From DATARH01 sp035534855 (GTDB lineage Bacteria; Pseudomonadota; Alphaproteobacteria; ATCC43930; CGMCC-115725): a stretch of 64,000 nt of DNA. The position numbers and the translations under genes are program-made. Under the pieces are notes generated by a model, which saw only the letters and a program-made list of their open reading frames with translations, had not been told where the DNA came from and ran no database searches. The stretch is from contig DATLRD010000088.1 of assembly GCA_035534855.1 (NCBI GenBank), forward strand, positions 39,913 through 103,912, written 5' to 3'. Below, piece after piece: positions 52,668-61,616 of this stretch. Position 1 is the first letter of the stretch. The number at the start of each line of letters is the position of its first letter.

Positions 52668-54623
52668 ATGGCGATACGGTCAAGGCGGCCGAAGACGGCT
52701 GCTACCTTGGAGACCGCGGCGCAAAACGGCGTTCCGGATGGATCGCCGGTGGGCTCGGCCGTACCGGGGATCGCGAAGTCGAGCGTCAGCTATGGCCGCC
52801 GGTTCGGCATGCGCTCCAAGTCAGCGCAAGGAGGGGTCGCAAACCCCAGTCCGACAGCCGCCGAAGTGCGCCCGCCCCAGCTGCATCAGCGGCGTCGAGA
52901 CCACGATTTCCGCGAGGTCCTGACGACGGGGTTGGCCCCCGCTCGTCGTGGCCTCATGGTCGTGGCGTTCTTCTCGTTCTGGGTGAATTTGCTGATCCTC
53001 GGGGTCCCGATCTACCTGTTCAACATTTCCGACCGGGTCCTGACCAGCCGCAGCTTTGATACGCTGTATATGCTGACGATCGTCATCGTCGGCGGCATTC
53101 TCAGCCACGTGGTGCTCGACATGGTGCGCCGCATGATGCTGATGCGCATCGCCGTCGACGTCGAAACGCGACTGGGACCGCCTGTTGTCAGCGCCGCCGC
53201 ACGCGCATCGCAGAACGGCTCGAGCCAGGAGTTCCAGGTTCTCGGCGACCTGCAGCAGGTTCGGAACTTCATTACCGGCCCGGTGCTGCTGACCATGCTC
53301 GACACGCCGGTTGCGCCGATCTACCTGCTGACCGTCTTTCTGATCCATCCGGATCTCGGCTGGATCGTTGCGACGACGGGTGCACTTTTGCTCGTGTTCG
53401 CATTTGTGAACCAGAAGCTGACGGCCATGCCGTTTGCACGGGCCTCGGCATTCAGCACCCGGGCGAACCTGCAAGCCGATGCGATGGCCCGCAACGCCGG
53501 TGTCATGAACGCGATGGGCATGGTGCCGGAAGGTGTCGTGCTGTGGGGACGCGAGACCATTCAATCCTTAAAGGCGCAGATCTCGGCGCAGAACCGCAAC
53601 GCGGTGATCTCCTCGCTGTCGAAATTCGTGCGCCTCTGTACGCAGATCGCCATTCTCGGCTGGGGCACTGTCCTCGCGCTCGACGGCAAGTTGACGGGCG
53701 GCATGATGATCGCCGCCTCGATCGTCGGCAGCCGCGCCCTCGCGCCGATCGAAGGCTCGATCGACGGCTGGCGCAGCTTCGTCCAGGCCCGGATGGCCTA
53801 CAACCGCGTCAAAATGCTGTTGCAGAACTCGGCGCTGAACCTGGATCGCCTGCGGGTGCCGCGCCCAATTGGCCGCCTGGATGTCGAGCGCATCCTTTAC
53901 GTGCCGCCGCCAGAGAAGCGGGTGATCCTGAATGGCGTCAGCCTGCATCTTGACCCCGGTGAGTCGCTGGCCATTGTCGGCGCCTCGGGCAGCGGAAAAT
54001 CCACGCTGGCCCGAATGCTGGTGGGGTCGATATCGCCGACCGCCGGGAGCGTGCGGCTCGACCTGATGGAGCTGCGTAACTGGGACCCGCTGCAACTCGG
54101 CGAGAACATCGGCTACCTGCCGCAAGACGTGCAGCTGTTCCCGGCCACGATCAAAGCGAATATCGGCCGCATGCGGATGGACGCGACCGACGAGGCGATC
54201 TTCGACGCCGCCGAGATGGCCGAAGTTCATGACTTGATCTCCAGCTTTGCTCAGGGTTACGAGACCATGGTGGCGATGGACGGCAGCCCATTGTCGGGTG
54301 GCCAAAAACAGCGCATCGCCCTTGCTCGAGCGTTCTTTAACAATCCGCGCCTCGTGGTCCTGGATGAGCCCAATTCAAATCTCGACCCGCCGGGTGAAGC
54401 TGCGCTCGCGCGTTGCCTCGCGCGGGCCAAGGCAAGGGGGATCACCGTGGTGGCCATCACCCAGCGCACCACCCTGTTGAGCAGTGTCGACAAGATCATG
54501 CTGCTGAACAACGGGACTGTGCAGGCGGTCGGAAACCGGCAGGACATCCTCCCCGCGCTCACCCAACGGATCGAGGCTGAGGCGCAGCGGAACGCTGTCA
54601 ATTCGGGCGCGGCTCCGGCATAG
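52668..54623 (+). CDS. Type I secretion ABC transporter (PrtD-type)
   Basis: Inner-membrane exporter that powers one-step secretion. The 651 residues begin with about 80 polar, probably disordered residues. A membrane domain follows (VVAFFSFWVNLLILGVPIYL, then MLTIVIVGGILSHVVLD and others), then the ATPase: Walker A VGASGSGKSTLARML, Q-loop YLPQDVQLFP, signature LSGGQKQRIALARAFF and Walker B LVVLDEPNSNLD. There is no C39 peptidase domain, so it should export substrates with uncleaved C-terminal signals. It starts 41 bases after the repeat-protein gene and is followed by the adaptor. No TolC gene is seen. Confidence 0.93.
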   Translation: MAIRSRRPKTAATLETAAQNGVPDGSPVGSAVPGIAKSSVSYGRRFGMRSKSAQGGVANPSPTAAEVRPPQLHQRRRDHDFREVLTTGLAPARRGLMVVAFFSFWVNLLILGVPIYLFNISDRVLTSRSFDTLYMLTIVIVGGILSHVVLDMVRRMMLMRIAVDVETRLGPPVVSAAARASQNGSSQEFQVLGDLQQVRNFITGPVLLTMLDTPVAPIYLLTVFLIHPDLGWIVATTGALLLVFAFVNQKLTAMPFARASAFSTRANLQADAMARNAGVMNAMGMVPEGVVLWGRETIQSLKAQISAQNRNAVISSLSKFVRLCTQIAILGWGTVLALDGKLTGGMMIAASIVGSRALAPIEGSIDGWRSFVQARMAYNRVKMLLQNSALNLDRLRVPRPIGRLDVERILYVPPPEKRVILNGVSLHLDPGESLAIVGASGSGKSTLARMLVGSISPTAGSVRLDLMELRNWDPLQLGENIGYLPQDVQLFPATIKANIGRMRMDATDEAIFDAAEMAEVHDLISSFAQGYETMVAMDGSPLSGGQKQRIALARAFFNNPRLVVLDEPNSNLDPPGEAALARCLARAKARGITVVAITQRTTLLSSVDKIMLLNNGTVQAVGNRQDILPALTQRIEAEAQRNAVNSGAAPA

Positions 54624-54686
54624 GCCGCGCCGTTCTCACCGTCACCCCCTTCGCCGCACACACGACGGAAACCGGAGTCCCCAACC

Positions 54687-56030
54687 ATGCAGTCCCTTGT
54701 TCAGTCGCGCGAATGGGAAATCGACATCCCGCGCACCACCAACCGGTGGGGGACATTCGGCTTTGTGTTCATCACGATAACGCTGCTCGGCTTCGGCGTG
54801 TGGGCAAATATGGCGATGATTGCCGGGGCGATTATCGCCCCCGGCAGTTTTGTCACAACCGGAGACAACAAGACGATCCAGCACCTCGAAGGTGGCGTGA
54901 TCCGCGAGATCGACGTCAAGGAAGGTGACATAGTCCAGCCTGGCCAGGTGCTGATGGTGCTCGATGACACGGTGGCCAAAGCCGAGATGCGTCGATTGAC
55001 CCTTCGTTACGCGAGGCTCAAGGCTGTCGGGGTTCGCTTGAAAGGTGAAGCGCAACAAGCCACCCAGATGAGTTTCCCGTACGATCTCTGGGCCGACGCC
55101 CGCGACCCGGATATTGCGGGGATGCTGAACCAGGAGATGATGACCTTCAGGGCGCACCAAAAAAATATGAACAGTGATCTGGCGGTTCTGCAAGGCGGGA
55201 TCGCCGCTCTCGACGAGCGCATCAAGGGCACGAACCTGCAGATAAGCTCAGTTCAGGAGCAGCTGGATCTCCTTAAACAAGAGCTGCATTCCAAGCGGTC
55301 GCTGCTCTCAAGCGGTCTCATTCGGCTGCCCGAAGTCCTCGCGGTGGAGCGTGCGGTGGCCAATGCCAAGGGAGAGTTGGGTCGGCTGCAAGGAGATAAC
55401 GGCAACGCACGGGAGCAGATCGCGCGCACTCAGCAGCAGATGCAGGCGGTTCGCAACAACGCGGTGAAGAACGCTGTCGACGAACTGCACCAGGTCGGCT
55501 CGGATCTTGACGACACGCGCGAACGCATCCGTGCGGCTTCGGACATCCTGCAGCGGGAAAAGATACGCGCCCCGGTAAGGGGGATCGTCGTGAGGCTGGC
55601 CTACCACACCACCGGCGGCGTTGTGGCCTCCGGCAGAGAAATCATGCAGATCGTACCAATTCAGGATGATCTGTTGATCGAGGCCCACATCCGCCCGCAG
55701 GATATCGAGTATGTGAAGGATGGGCAGAGCGCCACGATCCGGCTAACCGCTTTAAACCAGCGGTCGACCCCGATGGTTCACGGGAAGGTCGTCTACGTGT
55801 CGGCGGATGCGCTGCCGGAAGACCGGGCCGGCTATACCATTATGGGAGGCGATCACTACGTCGCGCGCATCCGCCTTGACAGGGCGGAGGTGGCAAAGGA
55901 AGTGCCCGGCTTTTCACCTACCCCGGGCATGCCCGCCGAGGTCTATATCAAAACGACAGAGCGCACCTTTTTCCAATATTTGTTCAGGCCGATCGAGGAC
56001 AGCATGTCTCGCGCATTCCGCGAACCGTAA
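54687..56030 (+). CDS. HlyD-family type I secretion adaptor
   Basis: Periplasmic adaptor that links the ABC exporter to an outer-membrane channel. 447 residues: one N-terminal helix (GFVFITITLLGFGVWANMAM), a lipoyl half-site (TIQHLEGGVIREIDVKEGDI), a long coiled coil (about 85-300), and the second barrel half IRAPVRGIVVRLAYHTTGGV with a beta-barrel end. IEDSMSRAFREP closes it, typical of PrtE/HlyD proteins. It is 63 bases after the ABC gene, and a hairpin follows its stop. Confidence 0.92.
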   Translation: MQSLVQSREWEIDIPRTTNRWGTFGFVFITITLLGFGVWANMAMIAGAIIAPGSFVTTGDNKTIQHLEGGVIREIDVKEGDIVQPGQVLMVLDDTVAKAEMRRLTLRYARLKAVGVRLKGEAQQATQMSFPYDLWADARDPDIAGMLNQEMMTFRAHQKNMNSDLAVLQGGIAALDERIKGTNLQISSVQEQLDLLKQELHSKRSLLSSGLIRLPEVLAVERAVANAKGELGRLQGDNGNAREQIARTQQQMQAVRNNAVKNAVDELHQVGSDLDDTRERIRAASDILQREKIRAPVRGIVVRLAYHTTGGVVASGREIMQIVPIQDDLLIEAHIRPQDIEYVKDGQSATIRLTALNQRSTPMVHGKVVYVSADALPEDRAGYTIMGGDHYVARIRLDRAEVAKEVPGFSPTPGMPAEVYIKTTERTFFQYLFRPIEDSMSRAFREP

Positions 56031-56084
56031 TACTACGCCGCATTTAACATCGGGCCGCGTGTATTGGCAATGGACCCCCGGAAA

Positions 56085-56115
56085 GACACCGCCGCCCTTG
56101 TCGGGTGGCGGTGTC
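56085..56115 (+). terminator. Hairpin terminator of the secretion operon
   Basis: GACACCGCCGCCC-TTGTC-GGGTGGCGGTGTC forms a 13-bp stem with one wobble pair, 55 bases after the HlyD stop. No T-run follows. Confidence 0.6.
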
Positions 56116-56454
56116 AGAGGAAGGCATCGCGGCCCATAACGCGGTGATACGCAGGCGCGGTTCGCGAGTCGCGATGAATTCTTCTACCAGAAGCGGCGCC
56201 GTCGCAGAAAAAACCGGCTATTCCGACGCTGCTTGCCGCAGCGCCAGAATGCTTGCGATGTCAAGTAAAAATGGATATTTTATACAAATTGGCAAATTCA
56301 ACCGCCGAATATCATATCAAAATGACCTGATATTGGGATATGAGGACTAAATACATATGAGGGTATCTTCGATACTGTCTTTAAAAATAAATGACGGCCA
56401 TCGAATTTTTCCGGTTGTATTTAGGCAATTTTCGCCCACTTAGAACAGTGTCGG

Positions 56455-56481
56455 TTAGCACTCGCGATCCGACAGCGCCAA
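56455..56481 (+). promoter_or_regulatory. Degenerate CIRCE element
   Basis: The left arm TTAGCACTC is a perfect match to the HrcA operator. After exactly nine bases the right arm reads CAGCGCCAA against GAGTGCTAA, six of nine positions kept. It lies 36 bases before the groES start, the usual place. Confidence 0.65.
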
Positions 56482-56516
56482 ATCTCCTAGAAATTCCGGG
56501 GCCGAGGAGGCCACCT

Positions 56517-56831
56517 ATGAAGCTGCGCCCGCTGCAGGACCGTGTCCTGGTCCGCCGTGTCGAGCCGGAGAAACAGACCGCCGGCGGCATCTTTATTCCC
56601 GACAACGTGCAGGAAAAGCCGATGGAAGGCGATGTCGTGGCCGTCGGCCCTGGCGTGCGCGACAAGGCCGGCACGCTGCATCCCCTGGGCATCGCGGCTG
56701 GCGACCGCGTGCTGTTCGCGAAATGGGCCGGCACCGAGGTCAAGCTCGATGGCGAGGAGCTCATGATCATGCAAGAAGGCGACATCATGGGCGTGGTCGA
56801 TCACCCCGTCGCCGCCAAGAAAGCCGCCTAA
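56517..56831 (+). CDS. groES: Co-chaperonin GroES
   Basis: Caps the GroEL cylinder during protein folding. 104 residues with all hallmarks: KLRPLQDRVLVRRVEPE at the N-terminus, the mobile loop KQTAGGIFIPDNVQEKP, and GDRVLFAKWAGTEVKLDGEE. ATG 56517 follows GAGGAGGCCACCT. groEL begins 32 bases after the stop. The tail VAAKKAA is slightly longer than in E. coli. Confidence 0.97.
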   Translation: MKLRPLQDRVLVRRVEPEKQTAGGIFIPDNVQEKPMEGDVVAVGPGVRDKAGTLHPLGIAAGDRVLFAKWAGTEVKLDGEELMIMQEGDIMGVVDHPVAAKKAA

Positions 56832-56863
56832 CCGACTCCGCTTAACCCAAAGGAATACCCGAC

Positions 56864-58519
<1,656 letters not shown>

Positions 58520-58549
58520 CCGCGCCCGCGGCCGAAGCTGGAAAGGGCA

Positions 58550-58577
58550 ATGCCTTCCCCTTTGGGGGGGAGGGCAT
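58550..58577 (+). terminator. Hairpin after groEL
   Basis: ATGCCTTCCCC pairs with GGGGAGGGCAT, one wobble, across a loop of about five bases. It lies 30 bases after the groEL stop and probably ends the groESL transcript; there is no T-run. Confidence 0.55.
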
Positions 58578-58632
58578 CCCTCCGGCGATGGCAGCGACGC
58601 GCGCGATCCCGGATTGTCGAGGAGCGACGCGG

Positions 58633-59061
58633 ATGAAGAAGCACCTGCTTGAAGCCGCTGAACGCGGGGATGCGAACGCCCAGTTCAATCTCGGCATCAT
58701 GTACCAAAACGGATTGGTCGACAGCCGCTACACCATCGAAGGCAGCCGGTCGGAGGCGGTGAGGTGGCTGCTTGCTGCCGCCGAGCAGGGCTTGCCCCGC
58801 GCACAGATCAAACTCGCCGAGTTGTACGCGGATGGACCTGACACACCGGAGAACTCGATACAGGCGTGCGCGTGGTTCCTTCTGGCGACGACGGATTTGC
58901 GCGGCGCACTTCTCGAAAGCGCCCGGTCCGCCTATCGGCGAGCCGCCTCGCGTCTGACGGCGGCTCAGATCGAAAAGGCCGAGCTGATAGCGCAAGGCTG
59001 GAAGCCGAGCCGCCCGGTCATCGCCGACCAGCAGGAGTTAGCCAGCGGAGGACGTGCGTGA
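58633..59061 (+). CDS. Sel1-like repeat protein
   Basis: A 142-residue cytoplasmic protein of helical Sel1/TPR repeats. One unit is AAERGDANAQFNLGIMYQNG, the next AAEQGLPRAQIKLAELYADG, then NSIQACAWFLLATTDLRGA. Such proteins serve as binding platforms. ATG 58633 is chosen with GAGGAG about 9 bases upstream; an upstream ATG at 58588 lies in the groEL hairpin region. Its stop overlaps the next small gene's GTG. Confidence 0.82.
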   Translation: MKKHLLEAAERGDANAQFNLGIMYQNGLVDSRYTIEGSRSEAVRWLLAAAEQGLPRAQIKLAELYADGPDTPENSIQACAWFLLATTDLRGALLESARSAYRRAASRLTAAQIEKAELIAQGWKPSRPVIADQQELASGGRA

Positions 59062-59150
59062 TCAAAACCTGGATCGTTCCGCCGATCGTGATTCCGATCC
59101 TGATCGGTCTGGCCCTGGCGGCGCTCACCACATTCCGCGCGTTCCATTGA
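59058..59150 (+). CDS. 30-aa single-helix membrane peptide
   Basis: A tiny protein starting at GTG 59058, which overlaps the TGA of the Sel1 gene (GTGA). GGAGGAC lies 5 bases upstream. The sequence VIKTWIVPPIVIPILIGLAL continues AALTTFRAFH: one membrane helix with short charged ends. The overlap and ribosome site argue for real translation. Function unknown; it may anchor or regulate a membrane partner. Confidence 0.55.
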   Translation: MIKTWIVPPIVIPILIGLALAALTTFRAFH

Positions 59151-59166
59151 GCCCGCCGAAACGAAG

Positions 59167-59430
59167 ATGGAACCCGGACCTTCGGCCTCGTCCGACACCC
59201 CAGTGGGCGCCGTAACCGTCATCGCCGACGGCGATGACGCGTGGTCGCTCGCTCGCGACATGATAGAGGTGCACGGAGTCGTCGCGGCCGCCGCCGTAGC
59301 GCGGGAAAACGCCCGGGCCGCAGCGCGCGACGGGCAAGTGACGCGGGCGAAGTCCTGGATCAAAGTGCTTGGGGTCATTCAGCAACACCTGTCCGGTGGA
59401 GCATCGTCCACTGTGGCGGACGCCCGATAA
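59167..59430 (+). CDS. Small Ala-rich helical protein (87 aa)
   Basis: A soluble 87-residue protein, family not recognised. After an acidic start (TVIADGDDAWSLARDMIEVH) it is a run of Ala/Arg-rich helix (VVAAAAVARENARAAARDGQ) and ends in RAKSWIKVLGVIQQHL. The amphipathic pattern suggests a helical hairpin. The gene starts 16 bases after the membrane peptide and is in line with the next small gene 23 bases downstream. Confidence 0.6.
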   Translation: MEPGPSASSDTPVGAVTVIADGDDAWSLARDMIEVHGVVAAAAVARENARAAARDGQVTRAKSWIKVLGVIQQHLSGGASSTVADAR

Positions 59431-59453
59431 CCAGCACTTAGTGAGAGGCATCA

Positions 59454-59735
59454 ATGCCAGGCGATTATCCGAGCGCCGATTTCGAGATCTCCGACGATGG
59501 CGCCGTTCGCCGGGTGATGCATCTTCCGACCGGCATGACGATCGAGACCAATCGCCTGCGTGTCGATCCAATCGCCGTGTCGGCAATGTACAAGCTTCGA
59601 TATGACGACGCCGTGCAGCGCCCCGGCGAGGTCGCGCAGGCGGCCCTGCGACATCTACGAGTATGGCTGATGCGTCGATACGGGTTCGCCCCCGACCCTG
59701 GGTCGACGACGCGGGGGCTGCTGATGGCTCGGTAA
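59454..59735 (+). CDS. Small hypothetical protein (93 aa)
   Basis: Unrecognised 93-residue protein. It reads DFEISDDGAVRRVMHLPTGM, then TNRLRVDPIAVSAMYKLRYD, then AALRHLRVWLMRRYGFAPDP. A beta-rich start followed by helices is plausible. GAGAGGCATCA before the ATG is a fair ribosome site. It is the last of four small + strand genes after groEL and is convergent with the interrupted gene. Confidence 0.6.
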   Translation: MPGDYPSADFEISDDGAVRRVMHLPTGMTIETNRLRVDPIAVSAMYKLRYDDAVQRPGEVAQAALRHLRVWLMRRYGFAPDPGSTTRGLLMAR

Positions 59736-59801
59736 GGGGAAGGGCACAGCGAAGCTGACGTCCGCCGGGCGATGCTGGCGCGAGTTGCGCGCGTCCCTCG
59801 G

Positions 59802-60293
59802 CTAAGGCCCGGATATCCCGGCTTTCGGCACTCTGCTATTTCGGGTTGCGGGGGGCTTCAGTCGCTTGGGCAGGGTCGGAAGGCTGGCGGCTGCCGAACG
59901 GAAATCTTCCAGTCCCAGCATGTAAACCAGCGCGGCCGCCACGAGGATCAGCCCGATCATCCACGATTTGATCTGGTCGGTCTTGGGTGTGCTACGTCCT
60001 GCGGTTCGCGGTTCCGGCGCGCTGTCGCGTCTCGGCAACAGGTCGATCAGGTCGGCGGCAAGGCTTCTGGCCTCCAGAGCCGACTAGACCGAGCCGGGAA
60101 GCCGCACGATCAGGCGAGCCAATTGCGCGACCGCCTCTTGCTTGCCTAATGACGAGAGCCGGCCGGCTTCATCCCAGGGATCGAGGCCGAGCCGGGTCAA
60201 CGCCGAGATCATGCTCAGCGGCATACCGTCGATCTCCGCTCCCACCGCGGCAAAGAGGAAATTGTCGAGGTCGGGGCGCAGCGGCGCGTACAT
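59802..60293 (-). pseudogene. Small membrane protein gene with in-frame TAG
   Basis: Two open frames in the same phase are separated only by a TAG at 60084-60086. The first (from ATG 60293) gives 69 residues, MYAPLRPDLDNFLFAAVGAE onward, with LSMISALTRLGLDPWDEAGR and ending LARLIVRLPGSV. The second continues SALEARSLAADLIDLLPRRD, then a basic linker, a membrane helix (WMIGLILVAAALVYMLGLED) and a Pro-rich end. I recall a similar single protein in alphaproteobacteria, so a Trp or Gln codon probably mutated to amber. Alternatively a second start (TTG 60038) makes the membrane part alone. Confidence 0.6.
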
Positions 60294-60365
60294 ACCGGCG
60301 CATAGGTTTTCCTGAACTGTTGGGACCTGGAACGCGCCCTTACGGGCGCGCTGAGGCGCCGCTGA

Positions 60366-60503
60366 TCAGCGGTCTCTCGGGCCCTTTATCGGATTGCGTT
60401 CCGGAGCGAGAAGCGTCGCCGCCGGCAGCGATGCTTTCTTTTCGGACTTAGGCTGCTTCGGCTTTTTGGCTTCCCGGTTGGACCTTCTTTGCGCTTTCGC
60501 CAT
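60366..60503 (-). CDS. Small basic protein (45 aa)
   Basis: A 45-residue Lys/Arg-rich protein: MAKAQRRSNREAKKPKQPKS, then EKKASLPAATLLAPERNPIK and GPRDR. AAGGAG lies 6 bases before the ATG. The start AK-Q-RSN-E-KKPK is a pattern I know from small conserved alphaproteobacterial proteins of unknown role. Its charge would suit nucleic-acid binding. It follows the DUF4167 gene on the same strand. Confidence 0.65.
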   Translation of the reverse strand: MAKAQRRSNREAKKPKQPKSEKKASLPAATLLAPERNPIKGPRDR

Positions 60504-60545
60504 CACAAGCTCCTTCGCGTTGATGTCCGTTTGGGGCCTGCGGCC

Positions 60546-60854
60546 CTAAAGCGTGCCGTCCGCCACGATCGGCTGCGGCCCTTCCCGCGCGGCGCCGGCC
60601 CGGTTTGAGTTGTTGATGCGGAAATAGTGTTCCGCGTGCTGATAAAAATTCTCGACGGCGACGCGATCGCCGCTGATCGCTGCCTCCCGCGCGAGGGCAA
60701 CATAGCGCTCGAAGAGCTGCACGGAATTGCCGCGGATTTTGTTTGCGGGGCTGTTGCCGTCGGGGTCGTAATCGCGCTGCGGCGAATGCCGCTGCTGTGG
60801 CGGCTTGTTGCCGTTATAGCGACCGCGAGGTCGCGGATCTGGTGATGGTGTCAT
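60546..60854 (-). CDS. DUF4167-type protein
   Basis: A 102-residue protein with a disordered Pro/Arg/Asn-rich N-terminus and the conserved DUF4167 core: KIRGNSVQLFERYVALAREA, then ISGDRVAVENFYQHAEHYFR. This family is widespread in alphaproteobacteria and its role is not established. It is shorter than many members, which have long Arg/Asn-rich tails. The gene sits between two other small minus-strand genes. Confidence 0.8.
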   Translation of the reverse strand: MTPSPDPRPRGRYNGNKPPQQRHSPQRDYDPDGNSPANKIRGNSVQLFERYVALAREAAISGDRVAVENFYQHAEHYFRINNSNRAGAAREGPQPIVADGTL

Positions 60855-60913
60855 AGTGCCTGTGGATAGGGAAGGAGTGATCCGACGCTTTCGACTGAAA
60901 GCGCGTCGGACGG

Positions 60914-61144
60914 TCAGTGTCCGTCGGAAGAATCGCCCGGTGGCGAGGCTTTAGTGCGCAGCGCAGACGATGCCGGGTTACGCCGCCGCGGCGCCGGGAT
61001 CGGGGGGGCCGCAAGCCTTGCAGCATCCCTGTCGGCAGCTTCCTTGGCGAGCCGAAGCGAGCGCAGGAGCGTGGTTTTGGCGGCCTCGGCTTGCCTGGCA
61101 TCGGCGGCGGGGGGCTGGACCTTTACGTGTACGTGTTTTGCCAT
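60914..61144 (-). CDS. Small Ala/Arg-rich protein (76 aa)
   Basis: A 76-residue protein, family not certain. It starts MAKHVHVKVQPPAADARQAE, continues AAKTTLLRSLRLAKEAADRD, and ends in a Pro/Arg/Ser-rich tail. One long helix is predicted. ATG 61144 is chosen; GAGGA lies about 10 bases upstream. It heads the minus-strand series that includes the DUF4167 gene and the 45-residue basic protein. Confidence 0.6.
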   Translation of the reverse strand: MAKHVHVKVQPPAADARQAEAAKTTLLRSLRLAKEAADRDAARLAAPPIPAPRRRNPASSALRTKASPPGDSSDGH

Positions 61145-61616
61145 CTCAATCGGGTCCTCGACACCCATCGGCTGGTGCTGTCTGCTGCCGCAGCACCATA
61201 ATCGGCTTCATAGCCGGCCCACACCCGGCACCATCCACGGACGGTGGGGCTGTTCGGGTGGTGCCACCATCGTATCGAGCGTGTCCGGGACCGCGAGGGC
61301 GATCGGCGTGGCTCCGCCCGGTCGATCGTCATCATTGCTGCCCGGCTGATGTGCGATCGACCAACATTTGAAGCCCTGCGCCCTGCTGTCTACCAAGGAG
61401 ATACGCATTCAAAACTCGCTTTCATGATATTTTCCAATATATGGGGCGAATGACAAATTTTTCAACTGGCCCAAAATTGTTTAGTAATCTCGGTAGATTT
61501 ACTGAAATTATTTTTCGGGAAACTCAGCGATGAAGAAATCCGATGCAAATTTCCTGTTTTTTTTATGCCTACCGACCGTCGCTCGGCGGGGTTATGCCCC
61601 GCGCTGTGGTACTCGG
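61145..61616. other. Intergenic region upstream of small genes
   Basis: About 470 bases between the small-gene series and the hybrid kinase stop. It includes an AT-rich stretch (about 61415-61565) with a run of eight or more T, and a short hairpin GCGGGG-TTATG-CCCCGC (61586-61602) just beyond the kinase gene that may help end its transcript. A 66-codon frame (61208-61408, minus) has no ribosome site or family likeness. Confidence 0.45.

Larger units (their letters stand above)
56031..56516. other. Intergenic region before groES
   Basis: About 485 bases. It holds a hairpin at the 5' end (see separate entry), then a strongly AT-rich stretch (about 56260-56440), then a degenerate CIRCE just before groES. 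A short open frame (56105-56350) shows no ribosome site or family signal. A heat-shock promoter is expected here, but I cannot fix its boxes. Confidence 0.5.

Noticed and set aside
42355..56030. Possible integrated island carrying the less GC-rich genes
   Set aside because: No integrase, tRNA, att-like repeat or transposase was found, so lower GC alone is not enough.
56105..56350. 81-codon frame before groES
   Set aside because: Overlaps the secretion-operon hairpin and an AT-rich promoter region; no ribosome site.
61208..61408. 66-codon minus frame between the small genes and the hybrid kinase
   Set aside because: No ribosome site or family likeness; the opposite frames are equally open.
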